In this document: in pieces, positions 1-7,145 of the stretch | Numbering within the stretch: position 1 is the stretch's first letter | Layout: every line of letters begins with the position of its first letter | NCBI GenBank assembly: GCA_964402405.1 | Contig: CAYOCE010000006.1 | Location: forward strand, 1-39,457 | Source of the DNA: CAYOCE01 sp964402405 | GTDB taxonomy: Bacteria > Pseudomonadota > Alphaproteobacteria > UBA7879 | DNA: 39,457 nucleotides | Direction of reading: 5' to 3' | Notes under the pieces: generated by a model | The model's input: the letters and a program-made list of their open reading frames with translations, nothing else | Told to the model about the DNA's origin: nothing | Databases searched by the model: none | Position numbers and translations under genes: made by a program

Positions 1-1208
1 TGGCTAATATTTATTGTTTGAATAGTGGATTTTAAAAATATCTGCTCTCCCCCTGAATAAACCACATACCCAGATTTAATTTTATTTTTAAAATCCTCCA
101 TAAGAGATTCAATTCCTTGAATCATTTTCTGATTTAACGTTGACGATGCTTTAATTTCGATAGGAATAAGACTCATCCCATCTTCAACTAATAAATCGAC
201 CTCTGTACCACTTGAGGTCCGCCAAAAATAAACTTGAGGACTGATTCCTTGATGGGTATAAGTTTTAATCACTTCATTAACAACAGCTGTTTCAAATATA
301 GACCCTGCCATTGGCCCTTGTCTTGCATGATCTGCATCCTTTAACCCTACCAAATAACACAGCATACCAATATCAGAAAAATATATTTTTGGAGATTTCA
401 CCATTCGTTTTCCAATATTATTATAGTAGGGTCTAATAATATGAATTTGATAAGTGGCTTCAAGGATGGAGATCCATGCTTTAACTGTATTAACAGAAAT
501 ACCTATATCTCTCGCAAGCTCAGAAGCATTTAGAAGTTGAGCATTTCTAGCAGCAAGAGCCTTCAAAAATACTTGAAATTCTCGTAAATCACCAATCTGA
601 CGAAGACTGCGAATGTCTCGTTCTAAGTAAGTTTGAGCATAGCTATCATACCAATGATATGGATCTCTATGGGGAGATTTTATAAGTTCAGGGTATGATC
701 CCCTTAGAAAAAGACTCCATAATTCTTCAGAGGGAATAATAGGATTTTTGGAAGATTTCTCTTTTTGTTGCCAGGGTAGTTTCCTTTCAGGATCCCCGCA
801 GATTTCCCTTAAAGATAAAGGAAATAACTTTAGAATAGCCGCTCTCCCTGCCAAAGATTCCCCTACTTTTTCTGACAAAAGAAGATTCTGGGAGCCCGTT
901 AAAAAATATTGTCCGGGAATATCCCTATTCAAATCTACAGCTTCTTTAATATAAGAAAGGATTTCCGGTGTATTTTGAATTTCATCTAGAATAAGAGGCG
1001 GAGGATTTCTTTCAAAAAAACCTCGAGGATCTTGCGTAATCAATTCCCTCATATCCGGAGCATCTAAAGAAACATATTTGATGTTTTTTCCAAATATATG
1101 TTTCAAAAAAGTTGTTTTGCCACTTTGTCGTGGGCCTGTTAAAACAACCACCGGAAACTCTTTGGCAATCTTCTTAAAGATAGGTTCTATGCTTCTTTCA
1201 ATATACAT
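1..1208 (-). CDS. AAA-family ATPase with DUF4143 C-terminal domain (3' end outside window)
   Basis: I translated this minus-strand frame by hand from an ATG at 1208 and met no stop before the window edge, giving about 402 residues, close to the usual full length of the family. Near residue 20 there is a Walker A motif (TGPRQSGKTT), then a Walker B strand (PPLILDEIQ) and a sensor-like segment (YFLTGSQN). The middle part resembles a winged helix (LNASELARDIGISVNTVKAW), and the C-terminal part has the DUF4143 nuclease-like pattern (WRTSSGTEVDLLVE followed by IPIEIKAS). Family members are P-loop ATPases of poorly known function, common in genomes with many mobile or toxin-antitoxin genes. An inverted repeat at 1218-1236 lies just upstream. 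An in-frame TGA a few codons upstream of the ATG supports the start. Confidence 0.85.
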   Translation of the reverse strand, partial: MYIERSIEPIFKKIAKEFPVVVLTGPRQSGKTTFLKHIFGKNIKYVSLDAPDMRELITQDPRGFFERNPPPLILDEIQNTPEILSYIKEAVDLNRDIPGQYFLTGSQNLLLSEKVGESLAGRAAILKLFPLSLREICGDPERKLPWQQKEKSSKNPIIPSEELWSLFLRGSYPELIKSPHRDPYHWYDSYAQTYLERDIRSLRQIGDLREFQVFLKALAARNAQLLNASELARDIGISVNTVKAWISILEATYQIHIIRPYYNNIGKRMVKSPKIYFSDIGMLCYLVGLKDADHARQGPMAGSIFETAVVNEVIKTYTHQGISPQVYFWRTSSGTEVDLLVEDGMSLIPIEIKASSTLNQKMIQGIESLMEDFKNKIKSGYVVYSGGEQIFLKSTIQTINIS

Positions 1209-1217
1209 ACATGTATA

Positions 1218-1236
1218 TTTGCATTTCAAATGCAAA
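1218..1236. promoter_or_regulatory. Perfect 9-bp inverted repeat upstream of the ATPase gene
   Basis: The arms TTTGCATTT and AAATGCAAA are separated by one base and end 10 bases before the ATPase start at 1208. A second palindrome (ATACATGTAT) lies between this repeat and the start codon. The position suits an operator, but no regulator is known, and AT-rich palindromes also arise by chance. Confidence 0.3.
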
Positions 1237-1258
1237 TTTGCAAGGATATTTTTTAATC

Positions 1259-1407
1259 AATAGGCTTCTTGCATAATCAGGCATTTTTGAGGGATTTTTA
1301 GGAAAAGCGAGAACCGGAAGGCGCAAGTGTACTAAAGTACATGCGAACCGGAAGCGCAGCTTTGACGACAAAATAACCAAAAAGGGCGATTATGCAAGAA
1401 GCCTATT
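1259..1407. repeat. 149-bp MITE-like element with perfect 20-bp terminal inverted repeats
   Basis: The left end (AATAGGCTTCTTGCATAATC, 1259-1278) is the exact reverse complement of the right end (1388-1407). The 109 internal bases hold no credible ORF and contain GAACCGGAAG twice. The size, perfect inverted ends and lack of a transposase fit a MITE or a solo insertion-sequence remnant. The right end overlaps the last codon of tssE and supplies its TAG stop. I see no clear target-site duplication, so the mode of insertion is not shown. Confidence 0.75.
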
Positions 1408-1891
1408 CTAAAATGCTTGAAAAATTGAGGGGTTCAACCATATTTTCAAAAGATATTGCTCCTTGAATATGGGCGACGAGGTTTTGCTTAGATTCTTCGA
1501 ATCGTTCGATGGAAACTTTAGGGTTTTTGAGGCGGGGTTCAAAAATTCGCAGAGCATTTTGGATGGCTTCTTGAACCAGATTCCAAGTGGATTTATCCTT
1601 GGGGTCAAGCTGCAAAAAATCCGGCAGCCCATATAAATCAGGAACTCCCCATGTTAAATCGGGGGTCATTTGCTGGATATACTCCTCCCACTTAAGGGTA
1701 CATCGAGTGTTTAGCAATAAAGCAATATCGTCCATGATGGATTGTATTAGCTGTTCTTTATTGAGTGTTACAGGAATAATCTTACCATCCCTATTGTCTA
1801 TTAGACGATTAAACAAAGGATTAAAGGACCCAGGGCTAAACCATTTGGGCTGGGCAGGAGTGACGACAGGTATAGGAAGAGACGTTTTCAT
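1403..1891 (-). CDS. tssE: Type VI secretion baseplate protein TssE (gp25-like), probably clipped at the C-terminus
   Basis: The 162-residue protein has the gp25/TssE pattern: an early segment NPLFNRLIDNR, a run predicting a helix that ends in LLNTR, the GLPDF motif, and a C-terminal half resembling the gp25 fold (IQNALRIFEPRLKNPKVSIE). TssE is a wedge component of the T6SS baseplate on which the contractile sheath assembles. It is the last gene of the cluster, 57 bp after the second hcp-like gene. The final residues NFSSILE are followed directly by TAG, and that TAG lies in the terminal repeat of the 1259-1407 element. Family members often continue for several residues after a comparable PVxFxxxLE segment, so a short truncation is likely. 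The start ATG at 1891 has a closely placed AAGGA. Confidence 0.8.
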   Translation of the reverse strand: MKTSLPIPVVTPAQPKWFSPGSFNPLFNRLIDNRDGKIIPVTLNKEQLIQSIMDDIALLLNTRCTLKWEEYIQQMTPDLTWGVPDLYGLPDFLQLDPKDKSTWNLVQEAIQNALRIFEPRLKNPKVSIERFEESKQNLVAHIQGAISFENMVEPLNFSSILE

Positions 1892-1948
1892 TTCCTTAGT
1901 ATACGACTTGTTCTACAGGGTGAAAATAGGTTTTTTATACCAATTCTC

Positions 1949-2599
1949 TTAAATCGTATGAATTGCTGTATTAGTCTGGAAATCCCATCCAAAGCCACTA
2001 ACACCCCTGGGAAGAGAATTTGGTTCTACCACCGAATAAACACACTTGATCTGAGAGTACTCGAATTCCATTTCCACAATACCTGTATATTTTTTAGGGG
2101 AGATAATTGCCTGAAATGATTCTAAGATTCTCTTTTGATCAAATTCATCCGCATCAGCATGAAGAATTCTAGAAAGATTATCATCTAGTGTAAATTCTTT
2201 ATATTCCTCTGGCATATTGCTGGCGCTTAATTCTTGGTTGACCTTTAAATGGCTAATACGCGTGTGTTGTAATTCAATTTCATATAAGGTTTTGTTGGTA
2301 TTGGTTCCCGCAGTTTGTAGTCCCATAATAGTTACTACTCCAATTTCCTTACCCTGAGTTATCTTTCCGATGAATTCTAAAGTCTTTTCTGATAAGAAAA
2401 GTTTAACCCCACAAGATGAAGAAACATAATTGCTTTTATTTTGCAGCCCTGAGTATTTATTCAATACAGGAGATTCAAACATTAAATCTACCTCTGCAAC
2501 TGTAAAAACATGTTCATGCAAAAGTCCTAGATTTGCACCACCGGGTATTTCACTGACCTTCATGATCCATGAAGGAATTTGGTTTGTTGTCATAACCAT
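1949..2599 (-). CDS. Hcp-like type VI secretion tube protein, copy 2
   Basis: This 216-residue protein resembles the Hcp family in a spread of features: an early HEHVF segment, a central stretch SSSCGVKLFLSEKTLEFIGK like the family's 'xxSPxL' region, alternating beta strands with a KTLYEIELQHTRIS segment, a late EFEYSQIKCVYS strand, and a C-terminal GFGWDFQTNT close to the usual GWDxxxN. Hcp forms stacked hexameric rings that make the inner tube of the T6SS and also act as effector carriers. It is longer than a typical Hcp of about 160-170 residues, with an insertion around residues 120-160. GAGGT lies six bases before the ATG at 2599. The assignment is by pattern only. Confidence 0.6.
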   Translation of the reverse strand: MVMTTNQIPSWIMKVSEIPGGANLGLLHEHVFTVAEVDLMFESPVLNKYSGLQNKSNYVSSSCGVKLFLSEKTLEFIGKITQGKEIGVVTIMGLQTAGTNTNKTLYEIELQHTRISHLKVNQELSASNMPEEYKEFTLDDNLSRILHADADEFDQKRILESFQAIISPKKYTGIVEMEFEYSQIKCVYSVVEPNSLPRGVSGFGWDFQTNTAIHTI

Positions 2600-2621
2600 A
2601 ATGTACCTCTAAAATTCTATA

Positions 2622-3182
2622 TTAAACTTTACTGTCAATCAGATCCAAATCAGTAACCAAATACCCTTCAGGCATTTGTGTTTCTCCCCGAGGCCTATGT
2701 TTATGTTGTATTTTTGCCCCAGTTATAACAGTTTTTACGATGGCTTGAGTTGGGTTTTCCTGTATGTTAAAGAAAGTTGAAAATTTCAAAGAAACCTTTT
2801 TAACATAGGATTGGTCTATTCCTACTATCTCGCTCACATCCAAAACATTATCGATGGTAGATGCCGTAACAAAACATGTTATACCCAAGTTAGACGTCTT
2901 ACATAGATGATTTAGAGCTTCAATCAAATTAACATTTAAAAACGAATAGAAGGTTATATCTTTAAATTCTATTTGAGGAGCAAAACGAGGATTCGTGCGA
3001 TTAGGATTCATTTCAGTTTTATATTGTATAGGCTTCATTTTTATAACTTGTACCCACCGTTCTAGACTACTGCCAAAGGTATGTCCACAGATTGATATCT
3101 CACTATGAATATTAGATACCTTCACCGATCCTGTAATAAAGAGGGTACTTGTTATCATATATTGGTTGTTTGCGTATGTCAT
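2622..3182 (-). CDS. Divergent Hcp-like type VI secretion protein, copy 1
   Basis: The protein has 186 residues and no signal peptide. It looks almost wholly beta-stranded and lies between tssC and the second hcp-like gene, the usual place of hcp. The segment FAPQIEFKDITFYSFLNVNLIEAL may correspond to the Hcp strand-helix unit, and KKVSLKFSTFFNIQE to the late beta strand. Similarity to the adjacent Hcp-like protein is weak by eye, so the two are either old paralogues or proteins with different tube or tip roles. The start at 3182 has a purine-rich GAGAGA upstream. It follows tssC by 34 bp and precedes copy 2 by 22 bp, which fits one operon. Hcp-family membership comes partly from position. 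Confidence 0.45.
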   Translation of the reverse strand: MTYANNQYMITSTLFITGSVKVSNIHSEISICGHTFGSSLERWVQVIKMKPIQYKTEMNPNRTNPRFAPQIEFKDITFYSFLNVNLIEALNHLCKTSNLGITCFVTASTIDNVLDVSEIVGIDQSYVKKVSLKFSTFFNIQENPTQAIVKTVITGAKIQHKHRPRGETQMPEGYLVTDLDLIDSKV

Positions 3183-3216
3183 TTTTCTCTCTCACCACTC
3201 TAAATTCTGTTTTTAG

Positions 3217-4689
3217 TTATTGGGCGGCCTTTGGTAGGTTTGCAACCAACCGAATGGATGCGGTTAATTCCTCCAACTGAAAATGGGGTTTTAAAAATAC
3301 AACTGCACGATATGCCCCTGGATTATCAGGTACCTCATAAACATCCACTCGTCCTTCTGACAAAGGATATTCAGCCTTTAATTCTTGGGAAGCACTATCA
3401 TTCAGCAGTACATATTCCGCAAGCCATGTTTGTAGGTAGCGCTTAACATCTTCTTTGGAAGCAAAACTGCCAATTTTGTCGCGCATCATTGCCTTGATAT
3501 AATGGGCAAAGCGGGAAGCCGCCAAAATATAGGGGAGTCTTGCTGAAATATTAGCGTTGGCGTTGGCATCTGCCGTATTATATGTTTGAGGCAATTGGGC
3601 TGTTTGTCCACTAAAGAACGCAGCCTTATCAGTCCCCTTGCAATGACAGAGGGCAATAAACCCTAGATCGCTGAGTTCCTTTTCCCGACGATCTGTAATC
3701 GCAATTTCAGTCGGACACTTTAAAGCCAAATCCCCATCCGTTGAATAGAAGGTATAGGTTGGCAAGTCTTCCACCAATCCACCCCCTTCAACACCCCGGA
3801 TGCAAGCAGTCCATCCATAAAGGGCAAAGGCATTTGTAATACGCGCACCCAACATGTAGCAGGCATTTGTCCACACAAAGCTGGATTGGGATTCCCCATC
3901 AATCGTTTCTGTGTAATTTAATCCCTCCACAGGATTTGTTTCAGGGCCATAGGGCTCGCGAATTAGAACGCGGGGGAGAACCATGGCCAAATACCTTGAG
4001 TCCTCACTACCCCTAAAGGATTGCCACTTTGTTTTATCCAAGGATTCAAATATTTTTGATAAATCCCGAGGCTTACCTAATTGATAGAATCCATCCAAAT
4101 CAAACATGTCAGGACTGGGCGCTGTAATAATAGGCGCATGTGCTGCTGCCCCAATATTGGATAACTTCTCCACAATAGCCATGTCTGCGGGCAGGGAATT
4201 AAAATAGTAATCCACCAAAACGCAGGAGTACGGGGATCCTCCAAAGGTACCATATTCTTCTTCATATATCTTTTTGAACAAACCACTCTGATCAAAATCT
4301 ACAGCCTTCTCCAAATCATCAGCAACTTCTTGCTTGGAGGCATTCATGAGGCGAATTTTTAGCTTCGTATTTGTTTCACTATTTTGAACAAAGTAGCTTA
4401 GACCTCTCCAAGAAGACTCCAATTGCTGAAACTTCGGATTATGCAAAATTTGATCCAATTGCTGACTGATAAGATAATCAATGTGTTCAATTTGTTGATT
4501 AATAAAGGCAACAGCATCCGTGAATACAACATTATTAGAGTCTGCCAATATTTGCTCGACAAATGTATTGACCATATCAATCGCATAGCTTTGCTGAGAT
4601 GGATCTCTGACCAATCTGCCTTGATTAAAGATTGTCGCAATCAGACTGCTGTCTGATACTGCTTGAGTTGTGTTTGTTGCTTTCGCCAT
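3217..4689 (-). CDS. tssC: Type VI secretion sheath large subunit TssC (VipB)
   Basis: The 490-residue length and the sequence are those of TssC. Hallmarks are LESSWRGLSYFV near residue 90, GGSPYSCVLVDYYF near 150, an FRGSEDSRYLAMVLPRVLIREPYG block near 225, and a C-terminal YRAVVFLKPHFQLEELTASIRLV. TssC pairs with TssB to build the contractile sheath around the Hcp tube; in studied systems its N-terminal helix is the recognition site for the ClpV disassembly ATPase. It starts 24 bp after tssB with GGGAGAAT upstream of the ATG. No clpV (tssH), tssF, tssG, tssK or membrane-complex genes lie in this window, so they must be elsewhere if the system works. Confidence 0.97.
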   Translation of the reverse strand: MAKATNTTQAVSDSSLIATIFNQGRLVRDPSQQSYAIDMVNTFVEQILADSNNVVFTDAVAFINQQIEHIDYLISQQLDQILHNPKFQQLESSWRGLSYFVQNSETNTKLKIRLMNASKQEVADDLEKAVDFDQSGLFKKIYEEEYGTFGGSPYSCVLVDYYFNSLPADMAIVEKLSNIGAAAHAPIITAPSPDMFDLDGFYQLGKPRDLSKIFESLDKTKWQSFRGSEDSRYLAMVLPRVLIREPYGPETNPVEGLNYTETIDGESQSSFVWTNACYMLGARITNAFALYGWTACIRGVEGGGLVEDLPTYTFYSTDGDLALKCPTEIAITDRREKELSDLGFIALCHCKGTDKAAFFSGQTAQLPQTYNTADANANANISARLPYILAASRFAHYIKAMMRDKIGSFASKEDVKRYLQTWLAEYVLLNDSASQELKAEYPLSEGRVDVYEVPDNPGAYRAVVFLKPHFQLEELTASIRLVANLPKAAQ

Positions 4690-4713
4690 TTATTTATTCT
4701 CCCTATTTTTTTA

Positions 4714-5370
4714 TTAGGATTTTTTTGGTGCAGGTTTTTTCCCTTTAGCTGGCTTAGCTTTTACGGGTGCCTTAGCCTTAACCTTAGCTTTAGGAGCAGC
4801 CGCTTTAGATGCTTTAACCTTAGGAGCAGCCGCTTTAGATGCTGCCGCCTTACCTTGTAATCCCTGTAATTCAGATACTAATTGTTTCTGTTGTCCTTGA
4901 TCTGTTAACACAGCTGTCAATAGATCATCTAATTTGTCATTACCGTCTAACTTGGTTAATAAATCCTTTAATTTTGACCGAATTTGATAAATCTGATTTA
5001 ATTCGGGCACTTGATTTACGATGTTAACGGGTGAAAAATCATCCATGGTACGAAAATTCAAAAGGACATTTAGCAATGTATCGGTTGCCCCTGTTGCATT
5101 TTGATCCAAGGCATTATTCACCTGAAACGCCAAACGTACATTACATCCATTCATGATTTCATTAAAATTATCACGATCAAGTTCTTTGAACTTACGGTCC
5201 CGAATAACAGGCAAAGGATTATCAGGATCACGATCTCCAGATAAATCTGATATGACGCCTACCACACAGGGCAGCTCTTTCATTTCAATTGCATCACCAA
5301 TTTCAACATCATAGGTAATTTGAACGCGCGGCTTCCGGTTTCGTCCGAGCCAGTGTTGAGCTTCAAACAT
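4714..5370 (-). CDS. tssB: Type VI secretion sheath small subunit TssB (VipA) with Lys/Ala/Pro-rich tail
   Basis: Residues 1 to about 165 match TssB: RVQITYDVEIGDA, the LPCVVGVISDLSG motif, then the RKFKELDRDNFNEIM and FRTMDDFSP blocks. TssB pairs with TssC in the contractile sheath. About 45 C-terminal residues are a low-complexity run of Ala, Lys and Pro (SKAAAPK, KVKAKAP, GKKPAPKKS), like the tails of bacterial histone H1-like proteins; ordinary TssB proteins lack it. I start at 5370 because GGGAGGGG lies just upstream at good spacing; the in-frame upstream codon at 5385 would sit inside that signal. It is the first gene of the cluster. Confidence 0.95.
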   Translation of the reverse strand: MFEAQHWLGRNRKPRVQITYDVEIGDAIEMKELPCVVGVISDLSGDRDPDNPLPVIRDRKFKELDRDNFNEIMNGCNVRLAFQVNNALDQNATGATDTLLNVLLNFRTMDDFSPVNIVNQVPELNQIYQIRSKLKDLLTKLDGNDKLDDLLTAVLTDQGQQKQLVSELQGLQGKAAASKAAAPKVKASKAAAPKAKVKAKAPVKAKPAKGKKPAPKKS

Positions 5371-5398
5371 TTTTACCCCTCCCAATTATTTAATCTTT

Positions 5399-5427
5399 TT
5401 ATTATGCTTAGTATTATCGTCTCACAA
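5399..5427 (-). promoter_or_regulatory. Candidate sigma-70-type promoter of the type VI cluster
   Basis: On the minus strand TTGTGA and TAATAA are separated by 17 bases and lie about 30 bases before the tssB start. The surrounding 5391-5560 region is very AT-rich, so chance matches are likely. Confidence 0.35.
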
Positions 5428-5590
5428 TTTTGGCTTTCTGTAAACATAGAAATTTTTCTATATATTATTTTTTGTACAATTTATTTATTGTATATTACTT
5501 TATTTTTCTCTGTTTTTTGTTTTTTAATAAGAGGGTATTGTAGAGTTGGAGAATAGTTTGAGGAAGACAAGGATAGGTCAAAAAGGAAAA

Positions 5591-5667
5591 TGGTGCGCCC
5601 TGCAGGAATCGAACCTGCAACCCCCAGCTTAGAAGGCTGGTGCTCTATCCAGTTGAGCTAAGAGCGC
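5591..5667 (-). tRNA. tRNA-Arg (anticodon TCT)
   Basis: Read on the minus strand, this is a full cloverleaf. The 7-bp acceptor pairs GCGCTCT with AGGGCGC (one G-T pair). The D arm is TAGCTCAACTGGATAGAGC, the anticodon stem CCAGC/GCTGG encloses loop CTTCTAA with anticodon TCT, and the T arm contains GGTTCGATTCC. Discriminator A and an encoded CCA end it at 5591. It decodes AGA and AGG arginine codons. Confidence 0.97.
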
Positions 5668-5814
5668 GCTCTAGTCTTAAGTTATCATCCTCGCCAAGGG
5701 TAAAGCCCGCCGTCGGGGATGACAGCCGTTTATTTTAAAAAATCTTTCAAAAGATCTCTAACTCTGTAATAGTAGTCTGGCAATCGATCAAATGTCAATT
5801 AGGGAACGAAAAAA

Positions 5815-6527
5815 ATGGTACAATTAACACGCATCTATACTCGCGGTGGTGATAAAGGTAAAGCTAGCCTGGGGGATGGTAGCCGTCTATTAAAATCACA
5901 TGGACGGTTTGTGGCGATTGGGGATGTGGATGAGGCCAATTCTGTTATCGGAGTAGCGCGTTTATATGCATCTCCAAATGTGGAGCCAATTCTCAGACGT
6001 ATCCAAAATGACCTATTTGACGTGGGGGCAGATCTTTGTATGCCAGGGGATACAGGCACCTTAAAGATTCAAGATATGCAAGTCACGTGGCTTGAAACCC
6101 AAATTGACGATTTGAATCAACATTTAGCGCCCCTTATGACCTTTGTCCTGCCCGGAGGTAGCTCTGCATCTTCCTATCTACATATGGCGCGGAGTGTCGT
6201 TAGGCGTGCAGAACGAGCAGTTGTGAATCTTATGAATCAAGAAACTCTCAATCCCACNNNNNNNNNNNNNNNNNNNNNNNNNNNNNNNNNNNNNNNNNNN
6301 NNNNNNNNNNNNNNNNNNNNNNNNNNNNNNNNNNNNNNNNNNNNNNNNNNNNNNNNNGGCGTGCAGAACGAGCAGTTGTGAATCTTATGAATCAAGAAAC
6401 TCTCAATCCCACTTTACAAAAATATCTGAATCGCCTGTCGGATTATTTATTTGTGGCGGCACGCTATGAAAACAATAAAGGAGCCGATGACTTCTTGTGG
6501 GAACCTGCCCTAGGACAAAAAGAATAA
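5815..6527 (+). CDS. PduO-type cob(I)alamin adenosyltransferase, interrupted by an apparently artificial assembly gap
   Basis: The product transfers the adenosyl group of ATP to cob(I)alamin to make coenzyme B12. The ATP-binding TRGGDKG is at residue 10, followed by IGDVDEANSVIG and an R-rich VVRRAERAV helix; after the gap comes YLNRLSDYLFVAARYEN, the usual C-terminal signature. The 100 N bases at 6258-6357 break the frame. The 55 bases just before the gap (6203-6257) are repeated just after it (6358-6412). Removing the gap and one copy restores an uninterrupted 185-residue protein of normal family length, ending at TAA 6525-6527. No cobalamin riboswitch is visible upstream. Confidence 0.93.
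6258..6357. other. Assembly gap (100 N) flanked by identical 55-bp sequence
   Basis: The run of exactly 100 N is a scaffolding placeholder. The sequence beginning GGCGTGCAGAACGAGCAG occurs both at 6203-6257 and at 6358-6412, so the two contigs probably overlap by 55 bases and no genomic sequence is missing. Confidence 0.9.
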
Positions 6528-6612
6528 AAAGGGAAAGGAGTGGTCAACAAAAACTACTCTTCCCCCAAGATTGCCTCATTAAAAATTTTTAAGGCATTTT
6601 CTACCTTTTTGA

Positions 6613-6660
6613 ACCACCCCGACGAAAGTCGGGGTGGTCTCCAGAGGGTAGAAATGCTTC
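6613..6660. repeat. Palindromic repeat (CCCCGAC hairpin) plus shared 3' extension
   Basis: ACCACCCCGAC and GTCGGGGTGGT form a perfect 11-bp stem with a GAAA loop (6613-6638). The following bases, through GGTAGAAATGCTTC, recur almost exactly after the hairpin at 28012-28060. The repeat lies between the convergent adenosyltransferase and HTH genes, where it could also serve as a two-way transcription barrier, though it lacks a T tract. It belongs to the family also seen near 16.3, 18.4, 28.0, 34.0 and 36.1 kb. Confidence 0.8.
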
Positions 6661-6683
6661 CCTCTCTAAAAAAAGTGATGTCA

Positions 6684-6917
6684 TCAACACACCAAATACT
6701 GTCGATAGGCATCAATTAAAGCATCCTTGTATCGAAGCCCCGTTTTGTCGCGAATATTGCGCATGTGCGTTTCAACTGTATAGGGAGAAATGTTCAGAGC
6801 ACGTGCAATTGATTTTGCTCCCTTTGCTTCGATTAATAAATTAAGGCATTCTTTTTCTTTCATCGTCAGTTTAGAAAAAGATCCTAAAGTAGTTGATATA
6901 GAAATTTGTATTGTCAT
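6684..6917 (-). CDS. Stand-alone LuxR-type HTH protein
   Basis: The 77-residue protein is almost only a LuxR/GerE helix-turn-helix. LTMKEKECLNLLIEAKGAKSIARALNIS carries the scaffold helices and PYTVETHMRNIRDKTG the recognition helix. It has no receiver or ligand domain. I prefer the ATG at 6917 to the one at 6923 because AAGGAGGAG lies eight bases before the former and abuts the latter. It is divergent from the NLR-like gene, whose N-terminus carries a related HTH (TVEAHTHNI against TVETHMRNI), so the two may bind similar DNA or regulate each other. Known single-domain LuxR-type proteins act as regulators; its target here is unknown. Confidence 0.85.
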   Translation of the reverse strand: MTIQISISTTLGSFSKLTMKEKECLNLLIEAKGAKSIARALNISPYTVETHMRNIRDKTGLRYKDALIDAYRQYLVC

Positions 6918-6980
6918 TTTCATCTCCTCCTTTATTTTGGTGATGGTTATCCAAGTATATGAGTAAAATATTGGATTTTC

Positions 6981-6991
6981 TATCCTGGATA
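6981..6991. promoter_or_regulatory. Short palindrome in the HTH/NLR divergent intergenic region
   Basis: TATCC-T-GGATA is an exact 5+1+5 palindrome about 65 bases upstream of the HTH start and 155 bases upstream of the NLR-like start. LuxR-type dimers usually bind short dyads, so it is a possible operator. It is short enough to be chance. Confidence 0.2.
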
Positions 6992-7145
6992 TCGCTCTAA
7001 GGGGGCTCCCTAAGGGAAAATTACTTAGAATGCAGCCGGAAAAGATCTTGTTTAAATTTTATTTCTGAGGCATTTTAAAGGCCCCTCCTTTTATTGGTTG
7101 AAGTTGGGTGAGTGTATGATAATGAAAAGAATAATTTCAAGATAA

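Noticed and set aside
748..954. Small plus-strand frame near the left edge
   Set aside because: It is antisense to the AAA/DUF4143 ATPase, which shows clear family motifs.
5668..5814. Cobalamin riboswitch ahead of the adenosyltransferase gene
   Set aside because: I see no B12-box-like sequence; the only structure is a degenerate hairpin (CCTCGCC..GGGGATGAC) that may be an old repeat copy.
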